From Pseudomonadota bacterium (GTDB taxonomy: Bacteria > Pseudomonadota > Alphaproteobacteria > GCA-2731375): DNA of 60,268 nt. The position numbers and the translations under genes are program-made. Positions within the stretch are counted from its first letter, which is position 1, and the number at the start of each line of letters is the position of its first letter. Positions 9,125-19,128 of this stretch are shown here, piece after piece. Location: contig JAQBYC010000009.1 of assembly GCA_027623205.1 (NCBI GenBank), positions 1 to 60,268 of the forward strand. The letters are read 5' to 3'. The notes below the pieces were generated by a model. That model was not told the origin of the DNA. It did not search any database and was given only the letters and a program-made list of their open reading frames with translations.

Positions 9125-10777
9125 ATGAGCTATTATGATCTAGGCACATTCAAACGCAGCATCACCACAAACAGTCCGGACGCCCAGGTTTGGTTCGACC
9201 GAGGCCTCAATTGGACTTATGGCTTCAACCATGCCGAAGCCATTGCCTGCTTTGACAAGGCGTTGGAACATGATGCGACCTGCGCCATGGCCCACTGGGG
9301 CAAGGCCTATGCCTTCGGCCCCAACTACAATCTACCCTGGCAACTGATGGATCCCGCCGGCAAGGCCCAGGCCCTTGGCGCGGCTTATGACGCCATGCAA
9401 TTGGCGCTGCGACATTGCGACGGCACGACGGATATTGAACAGGCCTTGATCCGCGCCCTGCCGGCCCGCTATCCCCAGCGTGACCCGATCGATGACCAAT
9501 CCGGCTGGAACGAAGATTACGTGGATGTCATGCGCGATATCTACAAAGTAAGTTCCAGCGATCTGGATGTCTGTACTGTTTTCGCCGAGGCGATCATGAA
9601 CTTGACGCCCTGGCGCATGTGGGATTTGAAAACCGGCGGCGTTGCGGAGGGCGCCGGCACGGCCGAGGCCCAGGTCGTGCTGGAGACGGCCTTTGAGCAA
9701 TTCCCGGAGGCTTGGGCGCATCCGGGGCTGCTGCATCTTTATATCCATCTAATGGAAATGTCGCCGTTTCCGCAAAAGGCCCTGCGCGCCGGCGATTGCC
9801 TGCGCGACCTGGTGCCCGACGCCGGCCACCTGATCCACATGCCGACCCATATTGACGTGTTGTGCGGCCAGTACCGTGACGTGGTGATCTATAACCAAAA
9901 GGCCATCGCCGCGGACCGCAAGTTCCTGGCCGAAGCCGGAGCCTTGAACGTATATTCCCTGTACCGCACCCATGATCATCATTTCGCCATTTATGGCGCT
10001 ATGTTCCTGGGCCAGTTCACGCCGGCGATCCAGGCGGCGCAGGAGTTGATCGACACGACACCGGAAGAATTGCTGCGTATCGAATCCCCGCCGATGGCTG
10101 ACTTCATCGAGGGTTATCTGTCCATGAAACAGCACGTCCTGATACGCTTCGGCAAATGGCGGGACATCGTGACACAGGACCTGCCGGCGGATCAGGACCT
10201 CTATTGCGCCACCACCGCCATGATGCGGTACGCCCGATCGGTGGCTCATTCCGCCATGGGCAATGTGGCGGAAGCCGAGCAGGAGCGCGAGGCTTTCCTG
10301 GCCGCCAAGGTCAAGGTGCCGGAGACCCGCCGTATCCACAACAACACCGTGGAGGATATTCTAGAGATTGCCGAAGCCATGTTGGAAGGCGAGTTGGCGT
10401 ATCGCAAGGGCAACCACGACGTGGCCTTCGGCCATTTGCGCCGATCGGTGGAACTGGACGACGCCCTGCCCTATGACGAGCCATGGGGCTGGATGCAACC
10501 GGCCCGCCATGCCCTGGGCGCCCTGTTGATGGAACAAGGCCATCTGGAAGAGGCCGAGGCCGTCTACCGCGCCGATCTGGGCCTGGACCAAAGCCTCAGC
10601 CGGGCCTGCCAGCATCCCGGCAATTTGTGGAGCCTGCACGGCCTGCACGAATGCCTGCAGCGGCGCGGCGAGAAAGTTGAAGTGCTGCACATCAAGCAGC
10701 AATTGGACCAGGCGCTATCCAGGGCCGAGGTCACGGTCAACGCCTCCTGCTATTGCCGCCAAGCCGCTGCTGCATAA
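9125..10777 (+). CDS. Tetratricopeptide repeat protein
   Basis: 550 aa soluble protein without signal peptide or membrane segment. The N-terminal part (WFDRGLNWTYGFNHAEAIAC, then FDKALEHDATCAMAHWGKAY) is a clear TPR unit, and further repeats appear near the C-terminus (EEAEAVYRADLGLDQS). The middle resembles a conserved bacterial family of about 550 residues with the segments GPNYNLPW and HMPTHIDVLCGQY. No enzymatic function is established. The ATG at 9125 gives the MSYYDLGTFKRS start typical of the family and has GAGAG just upstream; the frame stays open to 9047. It converges on the giant protease gene, ending 95 bases away, with no evident terminator. Confidence 0.8.
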   Translation: MSYYDLGTFKRSITTNSPDAQVWFDRGLNWTYGFNHAEAIACFDKALEHDATCAMAHWGKAYAFGPNYNLPWQLMDPAGKAQALGAAYDAMQLALRHCDGTTDIEQALIRALPARYPQRDPIDDQSGWNEDYVDVMRDIYKVSSSDLDVCTVFAEAIMNLTPWRMWDLKTGGVAEGAGTAEAQVVLETAFEQFPEAWAHPGLLHLYIHLMEMSPFPQKALRAGDCLRDLVPDAGHLIHMPTHIDVLCGQYRDVVIYNQKAIAADRKFLAEAGALNVYSLYRTHDHHFAIYGAMFLGQFTPAIQAAQELIDTTPEELLRIESPPMADFIEGYLSMKQHVLIRFGKWRDIVTQDLPADQDLYCATTAMMRYARSVAHSAMGNVAEAEQEREAFLAAKVKVPETRRIHNNTVEDILEIAEAMLEGELAYRKGNHDVAFGHLRRSVELDDALPYDEPWGWMQPARHALGALLMEQGHLEEAEAVYRADLGLDQSLSRACQHPGNLWSLHGLHECLQRRGEKVEVLHIKQQLDQALSRAEVTVNASCYCRQAAAA

Positions 10778-10872
10778 ACGGACTGTTAGGGATGTGTTCA
10801 CGCGCCCCAAAGATTGCGTTTCCGACGCTCGCAAGTCGCAAAAGAAGGATGAAACCCATCCGGGCGCTGCAA

Positions 10873-13800
10873 TTATCTCGTTTGCAGGAAAATCAGGGCC
10901 GTCTCGCTCAGAACACGCAGCGCGGCATCGCCGGCGAGGTCAGCCGCCTTATGATCGAAGGAGATGCGATAGCTGCCATCGCCGCCGTCCCGCGTGGTCC
11001 CCCGCCCCTTCCCCCTGGCCCACTCGATCGTCACGAACTTCCCATAACCGGGGCCGAGAAGCTGCCCGTTCAGGTCCTGGGGGCGCACAGTTATAGAAGC
11101 CATGCGATCGCCATTTTCGGGTTCTTTCAGCCGCACCTCCGAGGCCGGGAGCGACACCTTGACCGGGACGAAGAAGCCGCGGCTGAACTCGCGGACAAAG
11201 GGCTCGCCATCGATGGTCTTGCCTTCGGCCCGATAGGTGACACGATAGGTCCCGTCCCGGTGCAGCGGCCCAATTCGGGTACCGAAACGACGCAGGCCAG
11301 GAGCGCGCCTGTGCTGCTTGCCGGCGTCCGGCAGTTTCACTCGCCGGCTTGCGGTGGCAATTCGCGGCTTCGCCTTCAATAAGACCAGGCGACGAGCCAG
11401 GACATCGTGATCAGTCCGCAGCGATTTGGTCAGGGCCATGACTTTCTTGTCGCTCCCATTGGCCGCCGCCAAGGCCGCGCCGAGACCGAGTGTCGGTTCG
11501 CTCAACGTCGCCGTCACCACGACGTCGGTGGCGAGTTCGGCGCCGAACAAGGCAACCTGCAGGGGTAGAAACTCGGTTGTTGCGGCCGGGTCAAAAGGCT
11601 CGGCGGGCCGCAGACGCAGAGGCGAATCGGCAAGAACGACGAGGGTGAACGGCTCTTCAGTTCCGGCCGCATCGGTGCCGCGCGTCACGCGCGCCGTCCA
11701 GTTTCCAGGCTCGCGGCTGGCCGGGGGATGCAGGATCACCGCCTGAAACGTGTCTCCACCGATCCGGGTCACACCGACGAGGTCGGCCGTCAGACTGCCC
11801 TGCGCGCCCGGTGGCTGAAGGTTGAGCTTGAGCTCGGCCGTCTTATGAGCCCAGTTCAGCAGGACCAGGATCGAGCGGTCCTGCGAGGTGACGGGGAACT
11901 CGATCGCATGACTTGCGCCCTCGGTCAGACTACCCTTGGGATCGAGGATGACGGCCTGTTCGAGGATCACGCTCAGCACCTCGGAGAACCACTTCGCCAG
12001 TTCCTGGTCGGTGTTGGCGCTGTCGTAGAGGCCGTCGGTGGCGAGTTGCTGGAGCAGCCCGGCGTCGATTTGGCTGTCAGCTCCGAAACCGACCGACAGA
12101 AGCTGGATGCCGGGATCGGTGATATTCTCCAGGCGAAACGCGGCGATCTCCTGCGGGTCGGGCCCGATCATGCAGTTGTCGGTATTCTGCTTTCCGTCGG
12201 TCAGCAACACCATTACGCGACGGCGCCAGAACGGTTGCCCGGCAAGCACAGCGCTGCCGGTTTGCAGTCCGGCACGCAGCGGCGTCGCCCAGCCGTTGGC
12301 GGCCAGGCCCTCGGCCGTCCCGACGATCTCGGGAACGACCGCCTCAGCCGGGGCGAGGTCGATCAGGCTCTGCGACCAGTCTGGCTGACAAGGCTGCGTG
12401 TCATCACCGTTGGGGGGGACTTTGAAACCAAGGAGGCCGACGCGATCGCCGAGCCCCTGGCGATACTGGGAGATGATCTGCGCGAAGGTGTCGGCAGCGT
12501 GGCGTAGCGACGCAATCTTCGACAAACCGGTGTCGTCACCACTCGACTGGTTCATGCTCCCGGTATCATCGAGCACCAGGACAATATCCGCCGGACGCCG
12601 CACCGTGATCTCCAGGTCGCAGCTCTGCGAGGCGTTGCCGGAGGCGTCGACGGCCTCCAGCCTGACGGTCTGAACGCCATCCAGCGGCAGGGGATCGGGC
12701 GCGTCGCTGACGATGGTTGGTGTGGGGTCCACGAGGTCGGTGGCCTCAATGCCGGCGAGGAAGTCCGTCCAGGCCGACGCGGCCTGGGACAGCCCCGCCG
12801 GTCCGTCGGCGCCCAGGTCCTGCAGCGGCGCCGGACAGACAAGGCTCGGCGGCACCGTGTCCGAGACCGTCACGGCGATGGTGCAGGCAGCCCTGTTGCC
12901 GGCGACATCGCGGGCGGTAACGGTGAGGGAATGCGGCCCGCCAAGCGGCAGAAAGCCGGACACATCGAAGCTGAGCGACGGCGGCGGGGCGTCACCGTCG
13001 CTGGCGGTTACCCCGAGGGCGGCCGGGTCGAGCGTGGCGATGGCGACGCCTTCGGGCGCTCCGGCTTCGAGAACAAGGCTGGCAGGGCAGGCGATCGTCG
13101 GCGGCTCGGTGTCGAAGCCGCCGACCAGCGAGAAGCGTTGGGGACCTTGGGGGATGGCGAACCCGCGGACCCGGGCGATCCAGACGCCCGGGCTCGCGGC
13201 GGCGATCACCTGCTCGACGTTGTTCAGGTGGTCCCGTCCCTTGGCCGCGGGCTGCAGCGGGATGGTGCCGCCGGGATAGTCGATGCCGTCACTGGCGCCC
13301 TGGTTAACCTGCAGGTCCGTCAGGACCTGAATGGCCGTTCCGCAGGGCTGCTGCTCGGGCGTGAGCACTATGGCCGGATCGTCGGCCGCGGTAATGCGCT
13401 GGTTGAGCGCCCAGGGATAGTGCAGATCGCCAACGGGCGCGACCAACTCCAGGTCGAGGTCGTTGATCAGACGCGGGGCCGTAAGCGGCAGGGCAGGATC
13501 GGAACTCGGGTCGTCCCAGGCCAGGGTCACCCGCACCTCCGCCTGGGCGGCGCTGACCAGGAAGGGAAACGCGCGCACCTCGCAGGTGGTATCCAGCTCC
13601 GCCTCGACCACGCCTTTCGCCTCGACGGCTGCGACGGCGGCTGAAGCATCGACGAGACCCCAGCCTGTGGCGAAGTCCGGACCCGGCAGGTAGGCTACCG
13701 GACCGTCCGGGTTGGTGAAATCGGGATTGGCGAGGCCCGGCGGTGCAGCATTGACCCAGTCGAGGTCCTGCGCCGTGTGGACGATCAAGGCGCGCAGGCT

Positions 13801-16680
13801 CGACGGCATTGGCCCGCCCGCCTGTCCGCCGGGGTCGAGATGCCGCCGCCAAGCCTGCTGCAGAATACCGACAACGCCGGCAACGGCGGGGCTGGCCATG
13901 CTGGTGCCGACCATGCTGACGTAGCTGTCTTGATAGACAGTTGGCACGTCGATCGACCCGACAGAGACGATGCTGACGGCCGGCGCAACCACATCCGGCT
14001 TGATGCGCCCGTCATAGGCCGGCCCGAGGCTGCTGCCCGGCCACATAAGGGGCGGGCTCGTTTCGTCCCTCCAGCCGCCGACAAGGAGTACATTCTTTGT
14101 CTGGCTGTTAAGCGAGTAGTAGCCGATCTGGTCGCCCCCGTGGGGATTGGTTCCGGCGTTACCCGCGGCCATGATGATCGGCGTGGCCGGGATCGGCTGT
14201 CCGGCATGCAGGCCATTACCGCCAACTACGTCGTCCTGCAGCCTGGCGCGGGCGCCGTATTCACCGTCGGGATCCAGAGCCAATGAGATATTGATCAGGT
14301 CGGCGCCCTGCTCAGCGGTGACCTCGTGGAAGCGCTGCGCCGAAGTCGCTAGATTGGGCAGAAAGATCAGCCCAGCTTCCGGCAGCATGCCGCGCCACTG
14401 ATGGGGCATGCCGCCATTAGACGCGCCGCCGACATTTCTTCTGCCGCTGCGCGCGCCACTTCCGGCGATCGTTCCAAGAACATGGCCGGCATGCGGGCTT
14501 GAGCCGGACGGCAGGGTCTCGGGTCGCGCAACGATGCGGCCCTCAAAATCGCCATGCCGCCATTCGGCCGATCCCTCGAGGTTGACCACCCGTATGCCGT
14601 CAAGGTCGGCATCGCGCCACAGCGGCGCGGCATGAGAGTTGACGGCCAGGGACGGATGCTCGACAGAGAGCTGGATACCGGCCTCGAAGACCTGCGGTTC
14701 GCCGGTGCTGCGATAAAGCCAGACCTCGCCTGCTGCCGTGCCCACCGCCAGGTCCTGCAGGCCATCGCGGTCGAAATCGAACAGCGACGGCGCAGCGTTC
14801 TCCCCGGCATCGAGCGCCGCGCCGCCGGCCTCGAGTGGCACGCCCTGGGCATAGACCGGCGCCTCGTCGCTGGCATTGTTGCGGAACCAGGTGACACCTC
14901 CGCCGGAGTCGCCGACCAGAAGATCGTGCGCGCCGTCGCGATCGAGATCGAACAGGAGCGGGCGCGCGTTGCCGCCGACATCGAGCGTCACCCCGCCCGC
15001 CTGTATCGTGACGCCGGCGGCATAGTTCGGCGCATTGTAGTCGTTGGTTCTCTGGTTCAGGAAAAGTAACAGGCGCCCATCGCCCGCACCGACCAGAAGG
15101 TCGCGCCCGCCGTTGCGGTCCCAGTCAAACAGAATTGGGGCGGCATTGCCGCCGACGGCCACTGGCAGGCCGTTCGCCTCGACGGGAATGCCGACGTCAT
15201 AGACCGGCAGGGCGTCGCTGCCGGCATTGATGAAGGCGATGACCGCGCCGTCGGCGTTACCGACCAGCAGGTCGAAATCCCCGTCATTGCCGAGCGCGGC
15301 AATGTGCCAGTCGGTAAAGAACGGTACGGCATTGGCGCCAACATCGAGCGCGACACCGCCGGCGAGTAGAGGCGTGCCGCCATCATAGTTCGGCGCCTCG
15401 TCCGATCCGATATTCCTGAACAGCCGGACAGTGCCGTCGCCGGCGCCAAGATAGAGATCCTTGTCGCCGCTACCCGAATAGTTATAGCCGGGAGCCGGCG
15501 GCGCCAGGTCGATCGCGTGCAGCGGCTCGACCATGATAACGCTTCGTGATTTATTGTTCAGCGGCAGCGGCGGCGGTGGTACCGGTGCGATCCATTCGAC
15601 CTGCGGCGCGCGGGCCAGGCGCCGAATTCCGGCGGGGTCGAGGGTGACGGTCCAGTCCCGGTCGGACTCCCGTCGAAGCGTCCGGGCCAGCCTCCCAAGA
15701 AGCATGTCGACCTCGCTCCCGGCCACCTGCGGCGCGAAAATAACGCTCAGGTTTACGCTGCCGTCGCTGTTCAGCACGTAAGGTATCCGCGTGTCTTCCT
15801 TGCTGTCCGGTGCCGGCGCCAGGAAGCGGGAGAACTGCCCGAGGGCGACGCGCGGCGATAGCTTGTCTGCAGGGCGCAGGCCGGCCGCCGCCTCGATTAG
15901 CTGGCCGGATAGACCGGCGCCCAGATCGGCGCCGCGCTCGATGACCGCGCGATAGGTACGCAGCGACAGAAACTGATAGAGATGGATGCCAGCGCGGCGC
16001 AGGGCAGCCAGCTCCACGGGTTTCGGCAGCCGCCTGACGCGAACAAAAGCAAGCTGGCGTGGCGGCGCGGCGCGCGAAGCAACCGATTCGACCAGCGCCC
16101 GCGTGCTGACCGTGTCGAGAAGTATTGCGCCGGAGCGCATGCCCAGAGTGCCGCGTCGCGCTGGCGCCTCGGGATAGGTGATCGCCAGCGTTCCGCCGGC
16201 CGAAGCTTTGACCTCGCCGGTCAGCCGCAAGCGCCAGCTCACGCCGTTGCGGACCAGTTGTTCCGGCAGGCTTGTCTCGAAACGAAGCGGACTGGCGGCG
16301 CGTCGCTGCACGAGCGGCGTCGCCTCGCCCGGCGCGTAAAGCTCCACGGTCAGCAGGAATGGCTCTGCGGGCCAGCGGACCTCGACGGCGAGGCGGCCGG
16401 CCCGATTTATGCCGAACACAACGCCGTCTGACTCATTGGGGCGGAGCTCAAACGCCTTGTGAATTTGGGTACGGGGGCCGTCCTGCGCTAGTGCGCAGCC
16501 TACGGCGAGGCTGGCGACAAAAATACTGTTGAGCAGACCGGCCACGACGTGCAGCCGCGCACGACATCGCCTCGCAGGATTAGGCCGACATGGAACGCCG
16601 GCCGATCGTCTGGTGAGAGGGCGGGCGGGTCGCGGCAGCTGGCGCTGTCTCATATCCGGCCGAATCGAATGCGTTTGCAT
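10873..16680 (-). CDS. Giant secreted subtilisin-like (S8) protein with FG-GAP, HYR-like and VWA domains
   Basis: 1935 aa. Residues ~45-68 form a signal-like helix (VVAGLLNSIFVASLAVGCALA) after a long Arg-rich start. Then comes a propeptide-like region to ~385. The peptidase domain opens with YNYSGSG (402-405) but is interrupted by about 285 residues of FG-GAP/VCBS-type repeats (LLVGNADGAV, FDLDRDGAHDLLVG). It resumes near 695 with VVNLEGS, His730 (PHAGHVLGTIAG) and Ser927 (GTSMASPAVAGV). A C-terminal beta domain ends near 1190, then HYR-like repeats (DTEPPTIACP, DTVPPSLVCP), a VWA domain with MIDAS DDTGSM near 1365, and more beta-rich sequence. The position expected for the catalytic Asp reads Glu702. 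The ATG at 16680 has GGAGGG upstream. Probably exported, for proteolysis or adhesion. No sorting motif was identified. Confidence 0.85.
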   Translation of the reverse strand: MQTHSIRPDMRQRQLPRPARPLTRRSAGVPCRPNPARRCRARLHVVAGLLNSIFVASLAVGCALAQDGPRTQIHKAFELRPNESDGVVFGINRAGRLAVEVRWPAEPFLLTVELYAPGEATPLVQRRAASPLRFETSLPEQLVRNGVSWRLRLTGEVKASAGGTLAITYPEAPARRGTLGMRSGAILLDTVSTRALVESVASRAAPPRQLAFVRVRRLPKPVELAALRRAGIHLYQFLSLRTYRAVIERGADLGAGLSGQLIEAAAGLRPADKLSPRVALGQFSRFLAPAPDSKEDTRIPYVLNSDGSVNLSVIFAPQVAGSEVDMLLGRLARTLRRESDRDWTVTLDPAGIRRLARAPQVEWIAPVPPPPLPLNNKSRSVIMVEPLHAIDLAPPAPGYNYSGSGDKDLYLGAGDGTVRLFRNIGSDEAPNYDGGTPLLAGGVALDVGANAVPFFTDWHIAALGNDGDFDLLVGNADGAVIAFINAGSDALPVYDVGIPVEANGLPVAVGGNAAPILFDWDRNGGRDLLVGAGDGRLLLFLNQRTNDYNAPNYAAGVTIQAGGVTLDVGGNARPLLFDLDRDGAHDLLVGDSGGGVTWFRNNASDEAPVYAQGVPLEAGGAALDAGENAAPSLFDFDRDGLQDLAVGTAAGEVWLYRSTGEPQVFEAGIQLSVEHPSLAVNSHAAPLWRDADLDGIRVVNLEGSAEWRHGDFEGRIVARPETLPSGSSPHAGHVLGTIAGSGARSGRRNVGGASNGGMPHQWRGMLPEAGLIFLPNLATSAQRFHEVTAEQGADLINISLALDPDGEYGARARLQDDVVGGNGLHAGQPIPATPIIMAAGNAGTNPHGGDQIGYYSLNSQTKNVLLVGGWRDETSPPLMWPGSSLGPAYDGRIKPDVVAPAVSIVSVGSIDVPTVYQDSYVSMVGTSMASPAVAGVVGILQQAWRRHLDPGGQAGGPMPSSLRALIVHTAQDLDWVNAAPPGLANPDFTNPDGPVAYLPGPDFATGWGLVDASAAVAAVEAKGVVEAELDTTCEVRAFPFLVSAAQAEVRVTLAWDDPSSDPALPLTAPRLINDLDLELVAPVGDLHYPWALNQRITAADDPAIVLTPEQQPCGTAIQVLTDLQVNQGASDGIDYPGGTIPLQPAAKGRDHLNNVEQVIAAASPGVWIARVRGFAIPQGPQRFSLVGGFDTEPPTIACPASLVLEAGAPEGVAIATLDPAALGVTASDGDAPPPSLSFDVSGFLPLGGPHSLTVTARDVAGNRAACTIAVTVSDTVPPSLVCPAPLQDLGADGPAGLSQAASAWTDFLAGIEATDLVDPTPTIVSDAPDPLPLDGVQTVRLEAVDASGNASQSCDLEITVRRPADIVLVLDDTGSMNQSSGDDTGLSKIASLRHAADTFAQIISQYRQGLGDRVGLLGFKVPPNGDDTQPCQPDWSQSLIDLAPAEAVVPEIVGTAEGLAANGWATPLRAGLQTGSAVLAGQPFWRRRVMVLLTDGKQNTDNCMIGPDPQEIAAFRLENITDPGIQLLSVGFGADSQIDAGLLQQLATDGLYDSANTDQELAKWFSEVLSVILEQAVILDPKGSLTEGASHAIEFPVTSQDRSILVLLNWAHKTAELKLNLQPPGAQGSLTADLVGVTRIGGDTFQAVILHPPASREPGNWTARVTRGTDAAGTEEPFTLVVLADSPLRLRPAEPFDPAATTEFLPLQVALFGAELATDVVVTATLSEPTLGLGAALAAANGSDKKVMALTKSLRTDHDVLARRLVLLKAKPRIATASRRVKLPDAGKQHRRAPGLRRFGTRIGPLHRDGTYRVTYRAEGKTIDGEPFVREFSRGFFVPVKVSLPASEVRLKEPENGDRMASITVRPQDLNGQLLGPGYGKFVTIEWARGKGRGTTRDGGDGSYRISFDHKAADLAGDAALRVLSETALIFLQTR

Positions 16681-16836
16681 TGCTGATCCCTCCAAAATTT
16701 AGCCCCTGCATCCTTACATCGCATACACACAAAAGCGCAAAATCAAGCAGGCGAATCTCGCACTCGAAAAGTAGCGCGCCTTCCCCGGACATCGTCGCTT
16801 TGCCCATACCTGCGGCCAAGGATCGGACCAAACGAT

Positions 16837-16867
16837 ATTATAACCCAATCGCGGTCGAATTTTGCAA
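16837..16867 (-). promoter_or_regulatory. Candidate sigma70-type promoter for the giant S8 protein
   Basis: Read on the minus strand, TTGCAA (16867-16862) is followed after 19 bases by a perfect TATAAT (16842-16837). The start codon lies about 157 bases downstream. The spacer is slightly long, so this is only a candidate. Confidence 0.35.
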
Positions 16868-16925
16868 GCGGCGATTATGCCGTCAGCGGGAGCAATTTTT
16901 TTCCAAAACGATCGATAATACCCGG

Positions 16926-17960
16926 CTACTTGCCCAGACGGCGGGCCTCTTCGTCCATCACGATGGCGACCCGGCCTTGGGACAGGCGGCCCAGCACGAC
17001 GGCCATGGCGGCTTGAAAATCGTCCAGGGCAAAGCTGTGCGAAACCCTTGGGTTCAACCGCCCCTGTTCGAACCAGGCAAACAGTTGCGCCAGCATGGCC
17101 TGCATGCGGGGACCGTACGCGTGGCGCACGTCGTCGGGGCTCCAGCCAACGTAATAACCCATGTTCAGGCCGCAGACGGTGATGTTCTTGACCAGCAACA
17201 GATTGGCGGGGATCTGCTGGATGGTGCCGCCGGCAAAACCCACCGGCATGATCCGGCCCTCGGGCGCGATGCAGCGCAGGGACTGCTCGAACACCGCGCC
17301 GCCCACCGGGTCATAGATCGCGTTGGCGCCCCGGCCTCCGGTGATTTCCAGCACCTGGTCACGGAACGGCCCGTCGCGATAATTGATCACATGATCGGCG
17401 CCATGGGCCTTGGCGATGGCCAGCTTTTCTGCCGAGCCCGCCGTGGCAATCACCCGGGCGCCAAGGATCTTGCCGATTTCGATGGCGGCAATACCGACGC
17501 CGCCAGCCCCGCCGTGAACCAATAGGGTCTCGCCGTCCTGAACATGCAACAAATGCGGCCAGGTCAGGGCGGCGCAGGAGGTTCCATATGAATTGGTAAA
17601 ACAAATGGCCCGGTGGAATTCCAGGCTAGGGGGCAGAACGAAGGTATTCACCTCGTGCGCGACCGCTTCCTCGGCCAGGCCGCCCCAATCCAGGATACAG
17701 GCGACCCTGTCGCCAACCTTCAGCCGCGCCACCTCGCCGCCGGTCTCGGTGACGATGCCGGCAACTTCCGTGCCGGGGACAAAAGGCAAGGGCGGTTTGC
17801 GCTGATAGCGTCCCGAGACAATCAGCGAGGTGGCGAAACTGACGCCGGCGGCCTGGGTTTTGATGCGCACCTGTCCCCGCTCCAGCGGCGGTATGGGACA
17901 ATCTTGAACTTTTAGAGTCTCGAATTCGGTGAATTCCTCGACCAGAACGCCACGCATCAT
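16926..17960 (-). CDS. Zinc-independent NADPH:quinone oxidoreductase-like MDR protein
   Basis: 344 aa medium-chain dehydrogenase/reductase. The N-terminal GroES-like part contains AGVSFATSLIVSGRYQRKPP and PFVPGTEVAGIVTETGG, and the Rossmann part carries the NADPH motif VHGGAGGVGIAAIEIGK. The zinc ligands of alcohol dehydrogenases are absent, which points to the quinone oxidoreductase/enoyl reductase branch acting on alpha,beta-unsaturated carbonyls or quinones. The start is taken at ATG 17960 (MMRGVLVEEF), with GGGGA five bases upstream; an ATG at 17972 is in frame but includes that ribosome site. It is divergent from an oxidoreductase gene at 18056 with a short shared promoter gap. Substrate unknown. 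Confidence 0.85.
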   Translation of the reverse strand: MMRGVLVEEFTEFETLKVQDCPIPPLERGQVRIKTQAAGVSFATSLIVSGRYQRKPPLPFVPGTEVAGIVTETGGEVARLKVGDRVACILDWGGLAEEAVAHEVNTFVLPPSLEFHRAICFTNSYGTSCAALTWPHLLHVQDGETLLVHGGAGGVGIAAIEIGKILGARVIATAGSAEKLAIAKAHGADHVINYRDGPFRDQVLEITGGRGANAIYDPVGGAVFEQSLRCIAPEGRIMPVGFAGGTIQQIPANLLLVKNITVCGLNMGYYVGWSPDDVRHAYGPRMQAMLAQLFAWFEQGRLNPRVSHSFALDDFQAAMAVVLGRLSQGRVAIVMDEEARRLGK

Positions 17961-18055
17961 GGAAATCCCCATTATATTTTCTGCGAAATCATTTTGCCAA
18001 ATCGACTTGGCCGCATAATCTTAGAGGTAGATCTAGAGATGGAAAGAGAAGACTG

Positions 18056-19117
18056 ATGGCCAAGGAAAAAATCCGCGTCGGCGTTATTGGCGCCGGCGGC
18101 AATACCACCAAGCTGCACATACCGGGCCTGCAGGCCCAGGACGGCGTCGAGATCGTGAGCGTAGCCAACCGGACCATGACTTCCGGCCAGCGGGTGGCGG
18201 ATGAATTCGACATTCCGGGGGTTGCCGCCGATTGGCAGGAGGTTGTCGAGGACCCGAACATCGATGCGGTCTGCATCGGCACCTGGCCCTATATGCATGC
18301 GCCCATGACCATTGCCGCCCTGGAACAAGGCAAGCATGTTTTGTGCGAGGCCCGCATGGCCCTGAATTCCAATCAGGCCCATGACATGCTGGCGGCCGCG
18401 CGCCAGGCCCCCCGTTGCGTGGCGCAAATCGTGCCCGCGCCCCACACCCTGGCATTTGACCAGACCATAATCGAGATGATCGCGGCCGGTTTCATTGGCG
18501 ATCTGATTGCCCTTGATGCCAGGATCGCGGCGGCCAGCGACTTTCCCAACCCCAATTCGCCGACCCATTGGCGCCAGGACCGGGATCTGTCCGGCAACAA
18601 CATCATGTCCATGGGCATCTGGTACGAGGCGATGATGCGCTGGGTCGGTCCCATGGCAAATGTGTTCGCCACCGGTCAGGCCGTCGTCTCCCATCGGGTT
18701 GATGGCGACGGGCGGCGGGTTGCCATGACCATTCCCGACCATGTGGATATCATGGGCAAAATGGAACAGGGCGGGCAAATCCGCTTCAACGTGTCCACCG
18801 TGCTTGGCCATGCACCGGCGGTCGTCGATGTCTGCCTGTTCGGCACCAATGGTACGCTGCGCCTGTGCCAGACGGGCGCCGACCCCTTGACGCTTTATGC
18901 TGGCAAGCGCGGCGAGGACGGCTTGGCGCCGGTTACGATAGATCCGGCAAAGAAAGGCGCCTGGCGGGTGGAGGAAGAATTCATCAACGCCATTCGGGGC
19001 ATCGAAGCGGTCAGCCATACCGACTTCACAACAGCGGTCAAATACATGGAATGGACCGACGCGGTGACCCTGTCGCTGCGATCCGGTCAGTCCATCGCCC
19101 TGCCCCTGATGGGCTGA
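18056..19117 (+). CDS. Gfo/Idh/MocA family NAD(P)-dependent oxidoreductase
   Basis: 353 aa. The N-terminal Rossmann fold shows VGVIGAGGNTTKLHIPGLQ, then the family's EGKHVLCE-like segment as QGKHVLCEARMALN, followed by the alpha/beta C-terminal substrate domain. The usual catalytic EKP motif is replaced by CEARMAL, so Lys is missing at the position that normally assists hydride transfer. That is seen in some members but makes the reaction uncertain. Most relatives act on sugars, inositols or related polyols. The ATG at 18056 has GGAAAGAGAAG upstream. It ends 11 bases from the convergent RND permease gene. Confidence 0.82.
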   Translation: MAKEKIRVGVIGAGGNTTKLHIPGLQAQDGVEIVSVANRTMTSGQRVADEFDIPGVAADWQEVVEDPNIDAVCIGTWPYMHAPMTIAALEQGKHVLCEARMALNSNQAHDMLAAARQAPRCVAQIVPAPHTLAFDQTIIEMIAAGFIGDLIALDARIAAASDFPNPNSPTHWRQDRDLSGNNIMSMGIWYEAMMRWVGPMANVFATGQAVVSHRVDGDGRRVAMTIPDHVDIMGKMEQGGQIRFNVSTVLGHAPAVVDVCLFGTNGTLRLCQTGADPLTLYAGKRGEDGLAPVTIDPAKKGAWRVEEEFINAIRGIEAVSHTDFTTAVKYMEWTDAVTLSLRSGQSIALPLMG

Positions 19118-19128
19118 TTAACAGGCTC

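Noticed and set aside
8884-9138. An 84-codon open frame upstream of the TPR gene
   Set aside because: No family similarity, poor ribosome site, and it runs into the TPR gene in another frame.
17972-19018. A 348-codon open frame antisense to the Gfo/Idh/MocA gene
   Set aside because: Same reason: the plus-strand protein has a clear Rossmann motif and length, and the antisense product has none.
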